Below are positions 9,285 through 18,813 of a DNA stretch of 64,000 nucleotides, piece by piece (position 1 is the first letter of the stretch; every line of letters starts with the position of its first letter). Origin of the DNA: Palsa-504 sp963742795 (GTDB lineage: Bacteria; Actinomycetota; Actinomycetes; Streptosporangiales; Streptosporangiaceae); NCBI GenBank assembly GCA_963742795.1, contig CAVUNL010000025.1:310001-374000 (forward strand), given 5' to 3'. Position numbers and translations under genes: made by a program. The notes under the pieces were generated by a model. That model saw only the letters and a program-made list of their open reading frames with translations, did no database searches and had not been told where the DNA came from.

Positions 9285-10832
9285 GTGCTGGAATTCATGA
9301 CTGACGTAATCGCGCAGTGGGCCGAGAAGCAGCCGGACGCGGAGGCGCTGACCTACGGCCCGGTGCGGTGGACCTGGGCGCAGTGGGACGACCGGATCCG
9401 GCGGGTGGCCGGCGGGCTGGCCGCGCTGGGGCTCGGCCGCGGCGGCCGGGTGGCGTTCCTGGACAAGAACAACCCGGCGTGCCTGGAGGTGTCGCTGGGC
9501 GCCGGGCTGCTCGGCGCGGCCAACGCGGTAATCAACTGGCGGCTGGCGGCCGGCGAGCTCGATTACGTGATCAACGACTCCGGCGCCACCGTGCTGTTCG
9601 CCGGGGCCGAGTTGCTGCCCGCGGTGCAGGCCATCCGGGACCGGCTCCCGCGCGTCACCGAGGTCATCGTGGTGGGCGGGCCGGACGACGCGTACGAGGC
9701 GTTCCTGGCCGCGGCTCGCCCGGCCGGCGGGGCGGCCGGGCGAACCGGTGAGGACCTGTGGCTGGTGATGTACAGCTCGGGCACGACGGGGCGGCCGAAG
9801 GGCGTGATGCTGTCGCACCGCAACATGGTCGCGCACACCCGCAACTCGGCCCCGATCGCGCCGATGGAGCCGGGTGACCGCAACCTGGTCGCGATGCCGT
9901 TGTTCCACGTGGGCGGCACGTCCTACGCGATGTTCGGTATCTACGCCGGGATGCCGAGCACGTTTACCCGCGAGCCGGACCCGGCCTCGCTGCTGGCGGC
10001 GTTCGCCGCCGGGGCCACCCACGCGTTCCTGGTGCCCGCGGTGGTGGCCGGGCTGCTGGCCGGGGGCGAGCGGGCGATCGCCGCGCTGAGCGGGCTGAAG
10101 TACCTGCTCTACGGGGCCGCGCCGATGCCGCTTCCGGTGCTGCGCCAGGCGCTGGCGGCCTGGCCCCGGCTGAACTTCATCCAGGTGTACGGGCTGACCG
10201 AGCTGGCCGGGGTGATCAGCGCCCTGTCTGCGCAGGCGCACCGGGACCCGGCCCGGGAGGACCGGCTCGCGTCGGCGGGCACGCTGGTGGCCGGCGCGGA
10301 GCTGCGGGTGGTGGACCCGGCCACCGGCCGGGACGTCGCGGCCGGGCAGCCGGGCGAGTTCTGGTTCCGTTCGGCACAGCGGATGACGGGCTACCTGAAC
10401 CGGCCGGAGGACACCGCGCAGGCGATCACCGCGGAGGGCTGGCTGCGCAGCGGCGACATCGGGCACGTGGACGACGGCGGGTTCCTGTTCGTCTCCGACC
10501 GGGTCAAGGACATGATCATCACCGGCGGGGAGAACGTCTACTCACCCGAGGTCGAGCAGGCCGTGGCCGAGCATCCGGCGGTGGCCGAGGTCGCGGTGAT
10601 CGGCGTCCCCGACGACCAGTGGGGCGAGAGCGTCAAGGCGATCGTCGTGCTCCGGCCCGGCCAGCAGGCCACCGGGGCGCAGATCATCGCCTTCGCCCGC
10701 GCGCACCTCACGCACTACAAGTGCCCGCGCACCGTCGACATCGTCGAGGCGCTGCCGCGCACGCCCAGCGGGAAGGTGCTCAAGCGGACCCTGCGCGCCC
10801 CGTACTGGGCCGGACGGGACCGGCAGATCTGA
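9285..10832 (+). CDS. AMP-dependent acyl-CoA synthetase/ligase
   Basis: About 515 residues of the ANL superfamily: activates a carboxylic acid to an acyl-adenylate, then to a CoA thioester. The P-loop-like motif YSSGTTGRPKGVMLSH, the A5 motif VYGLTELAG, the hinge region SGDIGHVDDGGFLFVSDR with KDMIITGGENVYSPEVE, and the catalytic Lys in PRTPSGKVLKR are all present. The frame is open far upstream, but that stretch is the antisense-like shadow of the monooxygenase gene, so GTG 9285 (or ATG 9297) is the real start. It lies 65 bp after the monooxygenase and may be co-expressed. Confidence 0.9.
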   Translation: MLEFMTDVIAQWAEKQPDAEALTYGPVRWTWAQWDDRIRRVAGGLAALGLGRGGRVAFLDKNNPACLEVSLGAGLLGAANAVINWRLAAGELDYVINDSGATVLFAGAELLPAVQAIRDRLPRVTEVIVVGGPDDAYEAFLAAARPAGGAAGRTGEDLWLVMYSSGTTGRPKGVMLSHRNMVAHTRNSAPIAPMEPGDRNLVAMPLFHVGGTSYAMFGIYAGMPSTFTREPDPASLLAAFAAGATHAFLVPAVVAGLLAGGERAIAALSGLKYLLYGAAPMPLPVLRQALAAWPRLNFIQVYGLTELAGVISALSAQAHRDPAREDRLASAGTLVAGAELRVVDPATGRDVAAGQPGEFWFRSAQRMTGYLNRPEDTAQAITAEGWLRSGDIGHVDDGGFLFVSDRVKDMIITGGENVYSPEVEQAVAEHPAVAEVAVIGVPDDQWGESVKAIVVLRPGQQATGAQIIAFARAHLTHYKCPRTVDIVEALPRTPSGKVLKRTLRAPYWAGRDRQI

Positions 10833-10850
10833 GGGTGCCGAGATCGCGGA

Positions 10851-13196
10851 TCACTCGCTTCTGGCGGTCTCCGGGCCGGTGATGCGCCGCAGCAGCGGGA
10901 ACGTGGCCGCGATGAGGCCGAGGGCGAGCACGATCCCGGCCGCGGTCAGGACGAAGTAAGCGGCGCCCGGCGCCACCAGGGAGAGCCCCATCTCCGTGGT
11001 CGCGTACATCGCCGAGGCGGCGAACCCGATGCCGATCGCGACCGCCGCGACGGCGAGCAGCGGGACCGCGCTTTCCAGGACGATGACGCGGCGCAGCATG
11101 CCGAGCCGGGCTCCGGTGAGCCGCAGCAGGCTGAACGGGCGCTTGCGGTCGGCCAGGCCGCCCGCCACGCTCACCGCCAGCGTGCAGCCGGCGACGGCCA
11201 GGCTGGTAAGGATCACCACGTCGGCGAGCTGCTGGTAGGCGTTGTCCGCCGCGTTGTTGCCCGCGTTGGCCTCGCCGACCGTTTTCGGCGGTGACGGCGA
11301 GCCGGTGCCGGTCGGGTAGGCGTTCTCCAGTATCGTCCTGGCCTGCTCGATCGCGGGCTGCGACCCGTTCGTCGCCACGTCCAGGCTGGCCAGCGGGAGG
11401 CTGTTCAGCCGGCGGGCGGGGATATCCGCGGCCGGCCAGGTGAACTCGGCCAGGTTGCCGCCGACGTCGGTGAGAGAGGCGGGGACCTTCGCCGCTGCCG
11501 CCCCCGCCGGGCAGCGGCCGAGGCCAGGAACGCTCGCGAGCTGGGCGCACGACACCACCGCGGCCGGGATGTCCTGGCCCTGCAGCTCCGTGCTGGTGAT
11601 GGTCAACCCGGGGTCAGCCCGGACCTCGACGATGTTCTGGACGCCGGAGATCTGCCGCAGCCGCGTCAGCACCGCTGCGGACGGAGGCGGCGCGGACCCC
11701 ACCGCCACTTGGTTGCCGGAGCTGACCACGGTGATGTTCGAGAACTGGTCGACGAGGATGTTGTTGGCCGCCGCGCCGTCCGCCACGAAGGGCGGCTCGG
11801 TGTTCTGCGTGGCGAGCAGCGCGGCGGCCACGGTGAAGATGAACAGGGCCAGGACCAGGCCGCTGACCGCCCGGAACGCGGCCCGCGGGTCATCGGCCAG
11901 CCGCCGCGCGGCGATCAGCGCGCCGGGACGGCTGGCGCGCCGGACCAGGACCCGCGCCCCCGCCATCGTCAGCCACGGTCCCGCGATGACCAGGCCGATC
12001 ATGATCAGCGCGAAGCCACCCACGAACGCCAGGACCTGCCCGGCAGGGCTGGCCGGCTTGCCGTGCACGACGACGAACCCGAGGACGGCCAGGCCCGCAA
12101 GCAGCGGGAGCACCCGCCAGGCCCGCAGCGGCGCCGGGGTCACCCGGCGGGTGACGCCGAGCGGGGAGATGTTCACCCGCCGCAGCGCCAGCCGGGCCGC
12201 AACGGCGGCGGCCAGCGGAACGCCGACTGCGACCACGAGGATGTCGGGCGGGCTGAGCGACAGCTCGGCGGGGAAGAACCGCTGGCCGGTGAACGGGATG
12301 GCGGCCAGCGGGATCCGCAGCAGGAAGAACAGGCCGAAACCGATGGCGACGCCGAGCGCCGCGGCCACCGTGGACTCCACCGCCGCGATCAGCGAGACCT
12401 GCCCGGGCGTCGCGCCGACCAGGCGCATCGCGGCGAACCGTTGCTCCCGGCGGGCCGCGGACAGGCGGGTGGCCGTGCCGATGAAGATCAGCACCGGCAG
12501 CAGCAGCGCCAGCCCCACCACCGACAGGATAAAGTCGATGCCTTTCGGGGTGAGGCCGCCCCGGATCTGGCAGCTGTTGCCGCAGCCACTGGGCGGAGTG
12601 GTGTTGAGGCTGGTCACCTTCGCGGCGCCGGGCAGGTGCGACATCACCGCGGCGGAGCGGCCGACGACGATGACCAGCGAGTCGGGGGACGGCAGGCCTG
12701 CCTGGCCGATGAGGCCCGCCTGGTGCCCGGGGTAACGGTCCGCCAGCTCGTCCGCCGGGGCACTGCGCAGCAGCGAGCTGAGCGCGGGAGAGATGTAGTA
12801 CTGACCCGGTCCGGGGTCGCGGGGGATCCCCGGCGGCACCGGTGAGGCAGGGCCGGTGGCGGCGGCGTCGGCCCGGTAAATGGTCTGGCCGTCGAATGCG
12901 TCGGTGGTGAACAGCAACCACAACGGGTCGCGGCTGGTCGCGGTCGTGGCGCTGCCCGAGGCCGCCCGGCCGTGCTGACCAACTACGCCGACCACACCCT
13001 GGACCGGTGCGGAGGCCGCTGGTGTCCCCGTGTCCAGCCAGGCGTAGCGGTCGTTCTGCACGCCGACGGCGTTGACGGCCGCGATGACGGTCAGCAGCAG
13101 GCCGACGCCGATCCCGACCGCGGCGGCCACGATGACCAGGCGGACGACGGCCTCGCGGCCGCCGCTGACCGCCAGCCGCAGGCCGAGGCGGATCAT
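10851..13196 (-). CDS. ABC transporter permease, FtsX/MacB-like
   Basis: A 781-residue membrane protein with an N-terminal anchor (VVRLVIVAAAVGIGVGLLLTV), a large extracytoplasmic region to about residue 220, a first FtsX block of four helices, a second soluble domain, and a second FtsX block near the C-terminus (ADVVILTSLAVAGCTLAVSV). This duplicated layout is typical of permeases that work with a MacB/LolD-type ATPase in drug efflux, lipoprotein transport or envelope stress. Its ATG overlaps the ATPase stop (ATGA), and the unit is headed by a PadR regulator, so PadR-controlled efflux is likely. Confidence 0.9.
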   Translation of the reverse strand: MIRLGLRLAVSGGREAVVRLVIVAAAVGIGVGLLLTVIAAVNAVGVQNDRYAWLDTGTPAASAPVQGVVGVVGQHGRAASGSATTATSRDPLWLLFTTDAFDGQTIYRADAAATGPASPVPPGIPRDPGPGQYYISPALSSLLRSAPADELADRYPGHQAGLIGQAGLPSPDSLVIVVGRSAAVMSHLPGAAKVTSLNTTPPSGCGNSCQIRGGLTPKGIDFILSVVGLALLLPVLIFIGTATRLSAARREQRFAAMRLVGATPGQVSLIAAVESTVAAALGVAIGFGLFFLLRIPLAAIPFTGQRFFPAELSLSPPDILVVAVGVPLAAAVAARLALRRVNISPLGVTRRVTPAPLRAWRVLPLLAGLAVLGFVVVHGKPASPAGQVLAFVGGFALIMIGLVIAGPWLTMAGARVLVRRASRPGALIAARRLADDPRAAFRAVSGLVLALFIFTVAAALLATQNTEPPFVADGAAANNILVDQFSNITVVSSGNQVAVGSAPPPSAAVLTRLRQISGVQNIVEVRADPGLTITSTELQGQDIPAAVVSCAQLASVPGLGRCPAGAAAAKVPASLTDVGGNLAEFTWPAADIPARRLNSLPLASLDVATNGSQPAIEQARTILENAYPTGTGSPSPPKTVGEANAGNNAADNAYQQLADVVILTSLAVAGCTLAVSVAGGLADRKRPFSLLRLTGARLGMLRRVIVLESAVPLLAVAAVAIGIGFAASAMYATTEMGLSLVAPGAAYFVLTAAGIVLALGLIAATFPLLRRITGPETARSE

Positions 13197-13891
13197 CGTG
13201 TGGCCCCGGAGGATGGGGCCGCCCCGGTGAGCGAGGTGACCGTGCCGTCGCGGACGATGACCTCCCGGCCGGCGTAGGCGGCGACCCGCGCGTCGTGGGT
13301 GACCAGGATCACCGTGGTGCCCTGCTCGCGGGCCGCCCGGGTCATCAGGCTCATCACCAGCTCACCCGACACCGAGTCCAGCGACCCGGTCGGCTCGTCG
13401 GCGAACAGCACCTGCGGCCGGTTGACCATGCCCCGGGCCAGCGCGACCCGCTGTGCCTGCCCGCCGGACAGCTCCCCGGACCGCCGCTGCCCCAGCCCGT
13501 CCAGGCCGAGCCGGCCGAACCAGGCCCGGGCTTCGGCCAGCGCGGCGGCCCGGCGGGTACCGTCCAGCAGCAGCGGCAGGGCGACGTTCTCCTCGGCGGT
13601 CAGCTCGGGGACGAGCTGACCGGACTGGAACACGAACCCGAACTTGTCGCGACGCAGCTCGCTGCGCTGGGTCTCGGTCAACGTGTCCAGCCGCTGGCCG
13701 GCGAACCAGACCTCGCCCTCGTCCGGGGTGAGGATGCCGGCCAGGCAGTGCAGCAGCGTCGACTTGCCCGACCCGCTCGGGCCCATCACCGCCACGATCT
13801 CGCCCGGGCCCACGGCGATCGCGGCGCCGCGCAGCGCAGGCGTCTGGCCGAACGACTTAACCACGCCGCGCGCCTCGATGATCGCGCTCAC
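13193..13891 (-). CDS. ABC transporter ATPase, MacB/LolD type
   Basis: A 232-residue ATPase with Walker A GPSGSGKST, Q-loop VFQSGQLVPELTAEENV, signature LSGGQAQRVALARG, Walker B VLFADEPTGSLD and the H-loop VTHD. The LDS in place of the usual D-loop residues and the short length match the MacB/LolD subgroup. The GTG at 13891 overlaps the padR stop by 4 bp and gives the canonical start (SAIIEARGVVKSFG). A longer open frame upstream is only the shadow of padR. Confidence 0.93.
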   Translation of the reverse strand: MSAIIEARGVVKSFGQTPALRGAAIAVGPGEIVAVMGPSGSGKSTLLHCLAGILTPDEGEVWFAGQRLDTLTETQRSELRRDKFGFVFQSGQLVPELTAEENVALPLLLDGTRRAAALAEARAWFGRLGLDGLGQRRSGELSGGQAQRVALARGMVNRPQVLFADEPTGSLDSVSGELVMSLMTRAAREQGTTVILVTHDARVAAYAGREVIVRDGTVTSLTGAAPSSGATR

Positions 13892-14412
13892 TGGTGCACC
13901 TCCTGGGCGAGCATGTCCAGCCGGGCCGCGGTGTGGTCGATCCACCGCAGGTCCGCCTCCAGGTGGTAGAGGCCGTGGTCGGCGAGCAGGGTGTCCATCA
14001 TGTCGCCTCGCTCCTTCAGGGCGGTGAGCTCGCGCATGCGCTGCAGGTGCGCCGCGCGCTGGGCATCCAGGTAGCGGTCGGCCGGGCGGTCCAGCATCAG
14101 CGCCAGCACGACCTTGGCGAACAGCACCGTCTGCAGGTGCGGCTCGGGCGGGGCAGGCTCCGACAGCCACTGCTCGACCTCGGCGATACCTGCCTCGGTG
14201 ATCGCATAACGCTTGCGGTCGGGCCCCTCACCGTGCTCGGCCGGCCCGGCGATCGCCTTGCCGTCACGGGCGAGCCGGGACAACGTCGCGTAGACCTGGC
14301 CGTAGGGCAGCGGTTTGCCGCGGCCGAACCAGGTGTCGTAATCCCGCTTGAGGTCATAGCCGTGACTCGGCTCCCGCTCCAGCAGGCCCAGCAGCGTCAG
14401 AGGAACACTCAT
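13888..14412 (-). CDS. PadR-family transcriptional regulator
   Basis: A 174-residue repressor with the PadR winged helix at residues 1-85 (LTLLGLLEREPSHGYDLKR, YGQVYATLSRLARDGKA, DRKRYAITEAG) and a C-terminal helical dimerisation domain. It heads a tightly overlapping padR-ATPase-permease operon; regulators in such units usually sense a drug and derepress the exporter. The ATG at 14412 is chosen over an upstream start because homology begins at MSVPLTLLG. A near-perfect palindrome just upstream is the likely operator. Confidence 0.9.
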   Translation of the reverse strand: MSVPLTLLGLLEREPSHGYDLKRDYDTWFGRGKPLPYGQVYATLSRLARDGKAIAGPAEHGEGPDRKRYAITEAGIAEVEQWLSEPAPPEPHLQTVLFAKVVLALMLDRPADRYLDAQRAAHLQRMRELTALKERGDMMDTLLADHGLYHLEADLRWIDHTAARLDMLAQEVHQ

Positions 14413-14422
14413 ACCGGAGAGA

Positions 14423-14437
14423 ATACACTCAGCGTAT
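14423..14437 (-). promoter_or_regulatory. Candidate PadR operator
   Basis: The 15-bp imperfect palindrome ATACACTCAGCGTAT lies 11 bp upstream of the padR start, with only one mismatched pair around its centre. Placement over the promoter region and the PadR autoregulation typical of the family suggest it is the binding site. The promoter elements themselves are not clear. Confidence 0.5.
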
Positions 14438-14579
14438 ACTTGTGACAAGTAGGGGGTCCGGGACCGCGTGGCGTGAGGGGTGGGCACGCAGAGGGCCCGG
14501 AATTCGCGCGCCGCGGCCGGAGCGGGCAGGATTTCTTCTGGCGGAAGCCGAACAGTGTCCCTACCGAAAGGGCGGCCAC

Positions 14580-15575
14580 GTGAGCGATATCGCGGCTGTA
14601 GCGCGCGAGCGGGTGCTCGAGGGCGGCGACCGGCTGACGCAGGCGCAGATCCACCAGGTCCTGCAGGTCCCCGACGACCGGCTCGGGGAGTTGCTGGCGC
14701 TGGCGCACGAGGTACGGCTGAAGTGGTGCGGGCCGGAGGTGGACGTCGAGGGGATCGTGTCGCTGAAGACCGGCGGCTGCCCGGAGGACTGCCACTTCTG
14801 CAGCCAGAGCGGTCAGTTCTCCTCCCCCGTCCGGTCGGTATGGCTGGATATCCCCGAACTGGTCGAGGCGGCCAGGCGGACGCGCGCCACGGGCGCGACG
14901 GAGTTCTGCATCGTGGCCGCCGTACGCGGCCCGGACGCCCGCCTGATGGCGCAGCTGCGTGAGGGGGTGAAGGCGATCCGCGAGGAGGTCGAGATCCAGG
15001 TCGCGGCGAGCCTGGGCATCCTCAGCCCGGAGCAGGCCGGGGAGCTGGCCGACATGGGCGTGCACCGTTACAACCACAACCTGGAGACGGCTCGCTCGTA
15101 CTTCCCCGAGGTCGTGACCACTCACACCTTCCAGGAACGGTGGGACACCTGCCTGCTGGTGCGCCGGGCCGGCATGGAGCTGTGCTGCGGCGCGCTGGTC
15201 GGCATGGGCGAAAGCGTGGCGCAGCGCGCCGAGCTGGCCGTGCAGCTCGGCGCGCTGGGACCCGACGAGGTGCCGCTGAATTTCCTCAACCCGCGTCCGG
15301 GAACGCCGTTCGGCGACCTGCCCGTGATGGCGGCCAAGGACGCGCTGCGGACCGTCGCGGCGTTCCGGCTGGCGCTGCCCCGGACCATCCTGCGGTACGC
15401 CGGCGGCCGCGAGCTCACGCTGGGCGACCTCGGCACCCGCGACGGGCTGCTCGGCGGGATCAACGCGGTGATCGTCGGCAACTACCTCACCACCCTCGGC
15501 CGCGACCCGGGAGAGGACCTGGCGCTGCTGGCGGACCTGCGGATGCCGATCAAGTCGCTCACCGCGACCCTGTGA
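14580..15575 (+). CDS. bioB: Biotin synthase
   Basis: A 331-residue radical SAM enzyme that inserts sulfur into dethiobiotin. The CxxxCxxC motif (GGCPEDCHFCSQS, Cys 67, 71 and 74) binds the catalytic 4Fe-4S cluster; RYNHNLETARSYFPEV and MELCCGALVGMGES are further BioB signatures. The auxiliary-cluster Arg/Cys residues appear to be present. The GTG at 14580 gives the usual N-terminus. It is followed, with a 4-bp overlap, by bsaP. Other biotin genes are not in the window. Confidence 0.95.
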   Translation: MSDIAAVARERVLEGGDRLTQAQIHQVLQVPDDRLGELLALAHEVRLKWCGPEVDVEGIVSLKTGGCPEDCHFCSQSGQFSSPVRSVWLDIPELVEAARRTRATGATEFCIVAAVRGPDARLMAQLREGVKAIREEVEIQVAASLGILSPEQAGELADMGVHRYNHNLETARSYFPEVVTTHTFQERWDTCLLVRRAGMELCCGALVGMGESVAQRAELAVQLGALGPDEVPLNFLNPRPGTPFGDLPVMAAKDALRTVAAFRLALPRTILRYAGGRELTLGDLGTRDGLLGGINAVIVGNYLTTLGRDPGEDLALLADLRMPIKSLTATL

Positions 15576-15778
15576 CCGTGACGAGCTACTGCGGGCACTG
15601 CGGGCTGGCTGCGGCCGAGACAGAGCACGAGACCTGCGTCCGCCGGCTCGAGCTGGAGCCGCCGCGGTACTGCCCGCAGTGCCGGCGCCGATTGGTGGTC
15701 CAGGTGATGCCGGACCGCTGGATCGCGCGATGCGCGGAGCACGGCGCGACCACCGCCTCGACCTGGGCCGGTGGTTAA
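15572..15778 (+). CDS. bsaP: Biotin synthase auxiliary protein BsaP-like
   Basis: A 68-residue Cys-rich protein with YCGHCG, a middle Cys, YCPQC and a late ARC, enough ligands for an Fe-S cluster. In actinobacteria a protein of this type follows bioB and is reported to support biotin synthase turnover by maintaining its iron-sulfur cluster. The GTG at 15572 overlaps the bioB stop in a GTGA, so translation is coupled. Assignment rests on size, cysteine pattern and position. Confidence 0.82.
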   Translation: MTVTSYCGHCGLAAAETEHETCVRRLELEPPRYCPQCRRRLVVQVMPDRWIARCAEHGATTASTWAGG

Positions 15779-15806
15779 GGTGTCAGTCGCATCACGGAAC
15801 CCACGA

Positions 15807-16968
15807 TCATGCACATGGACGCGTCCGGGGCCTGACCCGGAGGAAGGCGAGGGTCGCCAGGCATACGGCCGCGAGCAGCGAGTAAGGGACCAGGTCCGAG
15901 GTGGCCTGGGCCAGGGCCCCGCTGCCCGAGGCGGCCGCGGCCTGGCCCGCGGCCCAGGCCAGGTTGCCCAGGCCGAAGGCCAGCCCCTGGTCGAGCCCCT
16001 GGCGCTGCGCGCCCTCGCTGACCAGCGTCATGGCCGGGGTGAACAGCGTGCCGAAGGAGGGCATGCCCACGATCAGCACCGCGACCAGGGCCCACGCCGA
16101 CGCCAGCGTGGGCGCCAGCAGGCTGATCGCCACCGCGCCGGCCAGCGAGCACCTGATCGGCACGATGGCGCCCCGCCGGTCGGCCGCCCGCCCCGCGACC
16201 GGCGACAGGGCCGCCTCCACCCCGGCCGAGGCCAGGAACGTCCCTGCGATGACCAGGGCGCTGATCCCGAGGTGCGCCATCCGCAGCGGCGCCAGCACAT
16301 CCAGCACGCCGAACGCCAGGCCCGCCAGCATGGTCAGCCACAGCCCGGTGCCCAGCCAGCGGTCACGAACCGCGCTGAAGGCTTCCCGCAGCCCCTGCGG
16401 GACCGATTCGCGCGGCGCGGGCACCGCGAACGCCACCGCCATCAGCACCCCGCCCGCCACCGCGGCGCTCGCGAACGCGGGTCCGGTGCCGACCTCGTCG
16501 GCGATCGCGCCCAGGACCGGCCCGAACAGCGCCCCGCCCACGGCCGCGCCCATGGCCGTCCCGATCAGCTCCCCTCGTCGTTCGGGCGGCGCCTCGGTCG
16601 CCAGCCAGGCCATGCCCCCGGCCCAGGTGCACGCCCCGCCCAGTCCCTGGACGAACCGGGCGGAGTCGAGGACCATCGCCGCCGAGGCCCACCCGAAGAC
16701 CAGCGTGGACACCCCCATGAGGGCCAGCCCGAGCACAACGGTCCCGCGGTAGCCCAGGTGCCCGGTGAGCAGCCCGGCCGGCAGCGCCCCGGCCAGCGTG
16801 CCCAGCGGGTAGCTCGCCACCAGGATCCCCGCGCCCGACTTGGACAGGTGAGCCACGTGCGTGTAGTGCGGCAGCGAGCGGCGTCAGCGCCGTGAAGAAC
16901 AGCGTGTCGACCAGCACGAGCACGCACACGAAAAGCAGCAGCACCCGCAGCGACCGGGTCAGGGCCAA
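15807..16968 (-). pseudogene. MFS transporter with an early frameshift
   Basis: Most of the protein (about 349 residues, eleven hydrophobic segments) is encoded at 15807-16856 (SYPLGTLAGALPAGLLTG, the DxxxR-like loop after helix 2, then VQGLGGACTWAGG). The first helix lies in another frame upstream (RSLRVLLLFVCVLVLVDTLF, from about 16968). One extra base near 16875 separates the two; removing it gives TPLLPHYTHVAHLSKSG, a typical MFS helix 1-2 loop. The upstream start would be TTG. Substrate unknown. As written, the protein would lack helix 1, so it may be inactive, or the indel may be a sequence error. Confidence 0.75.
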
Positions 16969-17114
16969 CCCGGGTCACGCCCGTTCCGGCAGGCGGTCAA
17001 GGTGGGCATGCTGTGATCTTTACACAAGCGGGCGAGACCGTGGGTCAGCTGTTACGGGCCGGGAGGGGCAGCGGCGGTGACGTCCGCGGAACGTTCGGGG
17101 CTAGCGTGGCGGCC

Positions 17115-18026
17115 ATGGGCAGGGCACCGACCGCCGCACTGGTCGTCAACCGGAAGCGGATCCGGCACGTCCCGCACCTGCATCGCAGGTCCGTGGCGAC
17201 CGCGGCCGCCCATGGCTGGGAGATGGAGCTGCTGGAGACGCGGTCGGCCGACGCGGGCCACGGCGTCACGCGGGAGGCGGTCGCGGCCGGTGCGCAACTC
17301 GTTTTCGCGGTGGGCGGCGACGGCACGGTCCGGGCCTGTGCCCAAGCCCTGGCCGGCAGCCAGGTCCCGCTGGCGATCGTGCCGCGCGGCACCGCGAACC
17401 TGGTGGCGACGGCACTGGGCATACCGTCTTCGCTCGGTGCCGCTCTGGCCGTCGGCTTCGGCCAGCACGAGCGGCGGATCGACCTGGCCGTCGCCGACGG
17501 CATCACCTTCGCCGCGATGGCGGGCATCGGGCTGGACGCCGCGGTCGTGGGCGGGACCGCGGCCGCGCTGAAGGGAGCCGCGGGCTGGCTGGGATACGCC
17601 GCGACCGGGGTCAGGCGGCTGGCTGGGACGCGTACCGGATTCGAGATCCGCCTCGACGGCGGTGAGCCCATCGGCCGCCAGGCCCGGTGCGTGGTGGTCG
17701 GGAACGTCGGCCTGCTGCCCGGCGGCTTCGTTCTGCTACCGGAGGCCAGGCCCGACGACGGCCTGCTCGACGTGGGGATCCTGGCGCCTGCCGGGCCGTT
17801 CGGGTGGCCACGGGTGGGCTGGCGGGTACTGACCCGCAGCCGCCACGACGACGCCGTACTCGAGCGCTACCAGGCTCGGCGGGTCGAGATAGCGTCCGAG
17901 GCGCAGCTGCCGCGCCAGGCCGACGGGGAGCTCATCGGGACGGGCGCCTCGCTGACCGTGGCGCTCGCTCCCGGCGGCCTGCTGGTGCGGGTTCCGGCCG
18001 CGCCGGCGCGGATGGCGCGCTGCTGA
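17115..18026 (+). CDS. Diacylglycerol/sphingosine kinase-like protein
   Basis: A 303-residue soluble lipid kinase of the DAGK/YegS fold. The nucleotide-binding motif FAVGGDGTVR and the following PRGTANLVATALGIP are present, together with IDLAVADG and MAGIGLDAAVV. Members phosphorylate diacylglycerol, sphingoid bases or related polyprenols. The ATG at 17115 begins just before the conserved AALVVNRKRI strand; a GTG 9 bp earlier or an ATG at 17013 are also in frame. It stands alone between a convergent toxin gene and the divergent MFS gene. Confidence 0.87.
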   Translation: MGRAPTAALVVNRKRIRHVPHLHRRSVATAAAHGWEMELLETRSADAGHGVTREAVAAGAQLVFAVGGDGTVRACAQALAGSQVPLAIVPRGTANLVATALGIPSSLGAALAVGFGQHERRIDLAVADGITFAAMAGIGLDAAVVGGTAAALKGAAGWLGYAATGVRRLAGTRTGFEIRLDGGEPIGRQARCVVVGNVGLLPGGFVLLPEARPDDGLLDVGILAPAGPFGWPRVGWRVLTRSRHDDAVLERYQARRVEIASEAQLPRQADGELIGTGASLTVALAPGGLLVRVPAAPARMARC

Positions 18027-18030
18027 CTGA

Positions 18031-18366
18031 TCAGTCTGGCTTGGGCCAGTGGTGGCCCAGGTAGGGGTCCGGAAAATCGCGTGCCCAGCGGTCGAGAATC
18101 CGCGCCAGGGCGGCAGCTTGCCCGCCGCCCGACGGCAGATTCCTCTTCAGGACGAAGACCAGGACTACGTCACGCTCCGCAGCAAAGTCAGCCACGTTCT
18201 CGTTGACGACGGCCCGGCCTTCCGCCCGGGCCGTCGCGGCGACCTGCGCATCATCAGCAGCCCTCAGCCCTACCTCGGCAACGTGGACGGCCTCCCGGCC
18301 GTAGCTATCGCGCAGCAGCTCCGCCGCGGCCACCGGAAACATCTCATCGATCAGGAAGGATGTCAC
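18031..18366 (-). CDS. PIN-like toxin (DUF5615 type)
   Basis: A 111-residue protein beginning MTSFLIDEMFPVAAAELLRD, with the acidic residues of a PIN-like nuclease (Asp 7 and Glu 8, Asp 38-39, a central VVNENVADF). DUF5615 proteins are predicted ribonuclease toxins. Its ATG overlaps the upstream gene stop by 4 bp, forming a classic antitoxin-toxin operon. RNase activity is inferred from the family. Confidence 0.8.
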   Translation of the reverse strand: MTSFLIDEMFPVAAAELLRDSYGREAVHVAEVGLRAADDAQVAATARAEGRAVVNENVADFAAERDVVLVFVLKRNLPSGGGQAAALARILDRWARDFPDPYLGHHWPKPD

Positions 18367-18782
18367 GCCAGCAGTGATTCACGCTGCTGGGCCGTCCTGC
18401 GGCTCCGCTCGGCCATGCCCCGGTTGCGGGCGATCCGTTCCCGGACCTCACCGGCGTGTTCCGCGGCATAGTCCAAGGCGATGCGGATGAGCCGGGGATG
18501 CAGATCCGATTCGGCGGCCAGCAGGCTAATCCGCTGCTCCTCGCTGCCCTCCAGCTCTTGAAGGCGCGCGACGACCTCCCACACATCCGGGCCGGCGGCG
18601 AGTGCCGCACGGCGGTCATGGGCAGGACCCCGGAAGATGATTCCCGGATAGTCGAGCTGGTCGATTCCCTCGATGATGAGCTGATCCAGCAATGCGGTTG
18701 CGGTCGTGCCCTCGCGAGCGGCGCGCGACGCCAGGCGAGCCCTTGCGGTATCGCTGATCCGGAACGATGTGCTTGCGGCCAC
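18363..18782 (-). CDS. Antitoxin with DUF433-like region
   Basis: A 139-residue protein with an N-terminal segment like ribbon-helix-helix DNA-binding antitoxins (TSFRISDTARARLASRAA), then PGIIFRGPAHDRRAAL and GPDVWEVVARLQE, a pattern seen in DUF433-type antitoxins. A strong ribosome-binding sequence (AAGGAGG) precedes the GTG start. It should neutralise the PIN-like toxin and repress the operon through the inverted repeat found 31 bp upstream. Confidence 0.78.
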   Translation of the reverse strand: MAASTSFRISDTARARLASRAAREGTTATALLDQLIIEGIDQLDYPGIIFRGPAHDRRAALAAGPDVWEVVARLQELEGSEEQRISLLAAESDLHPRLIRIALDYAAEHAGEVRERIARNRGMAERSRRTAQQRESLLA

Positions 18783-18813
18783 GGTGACCTCCTTCCCCTC
18801 CCGCCAGTGTACC

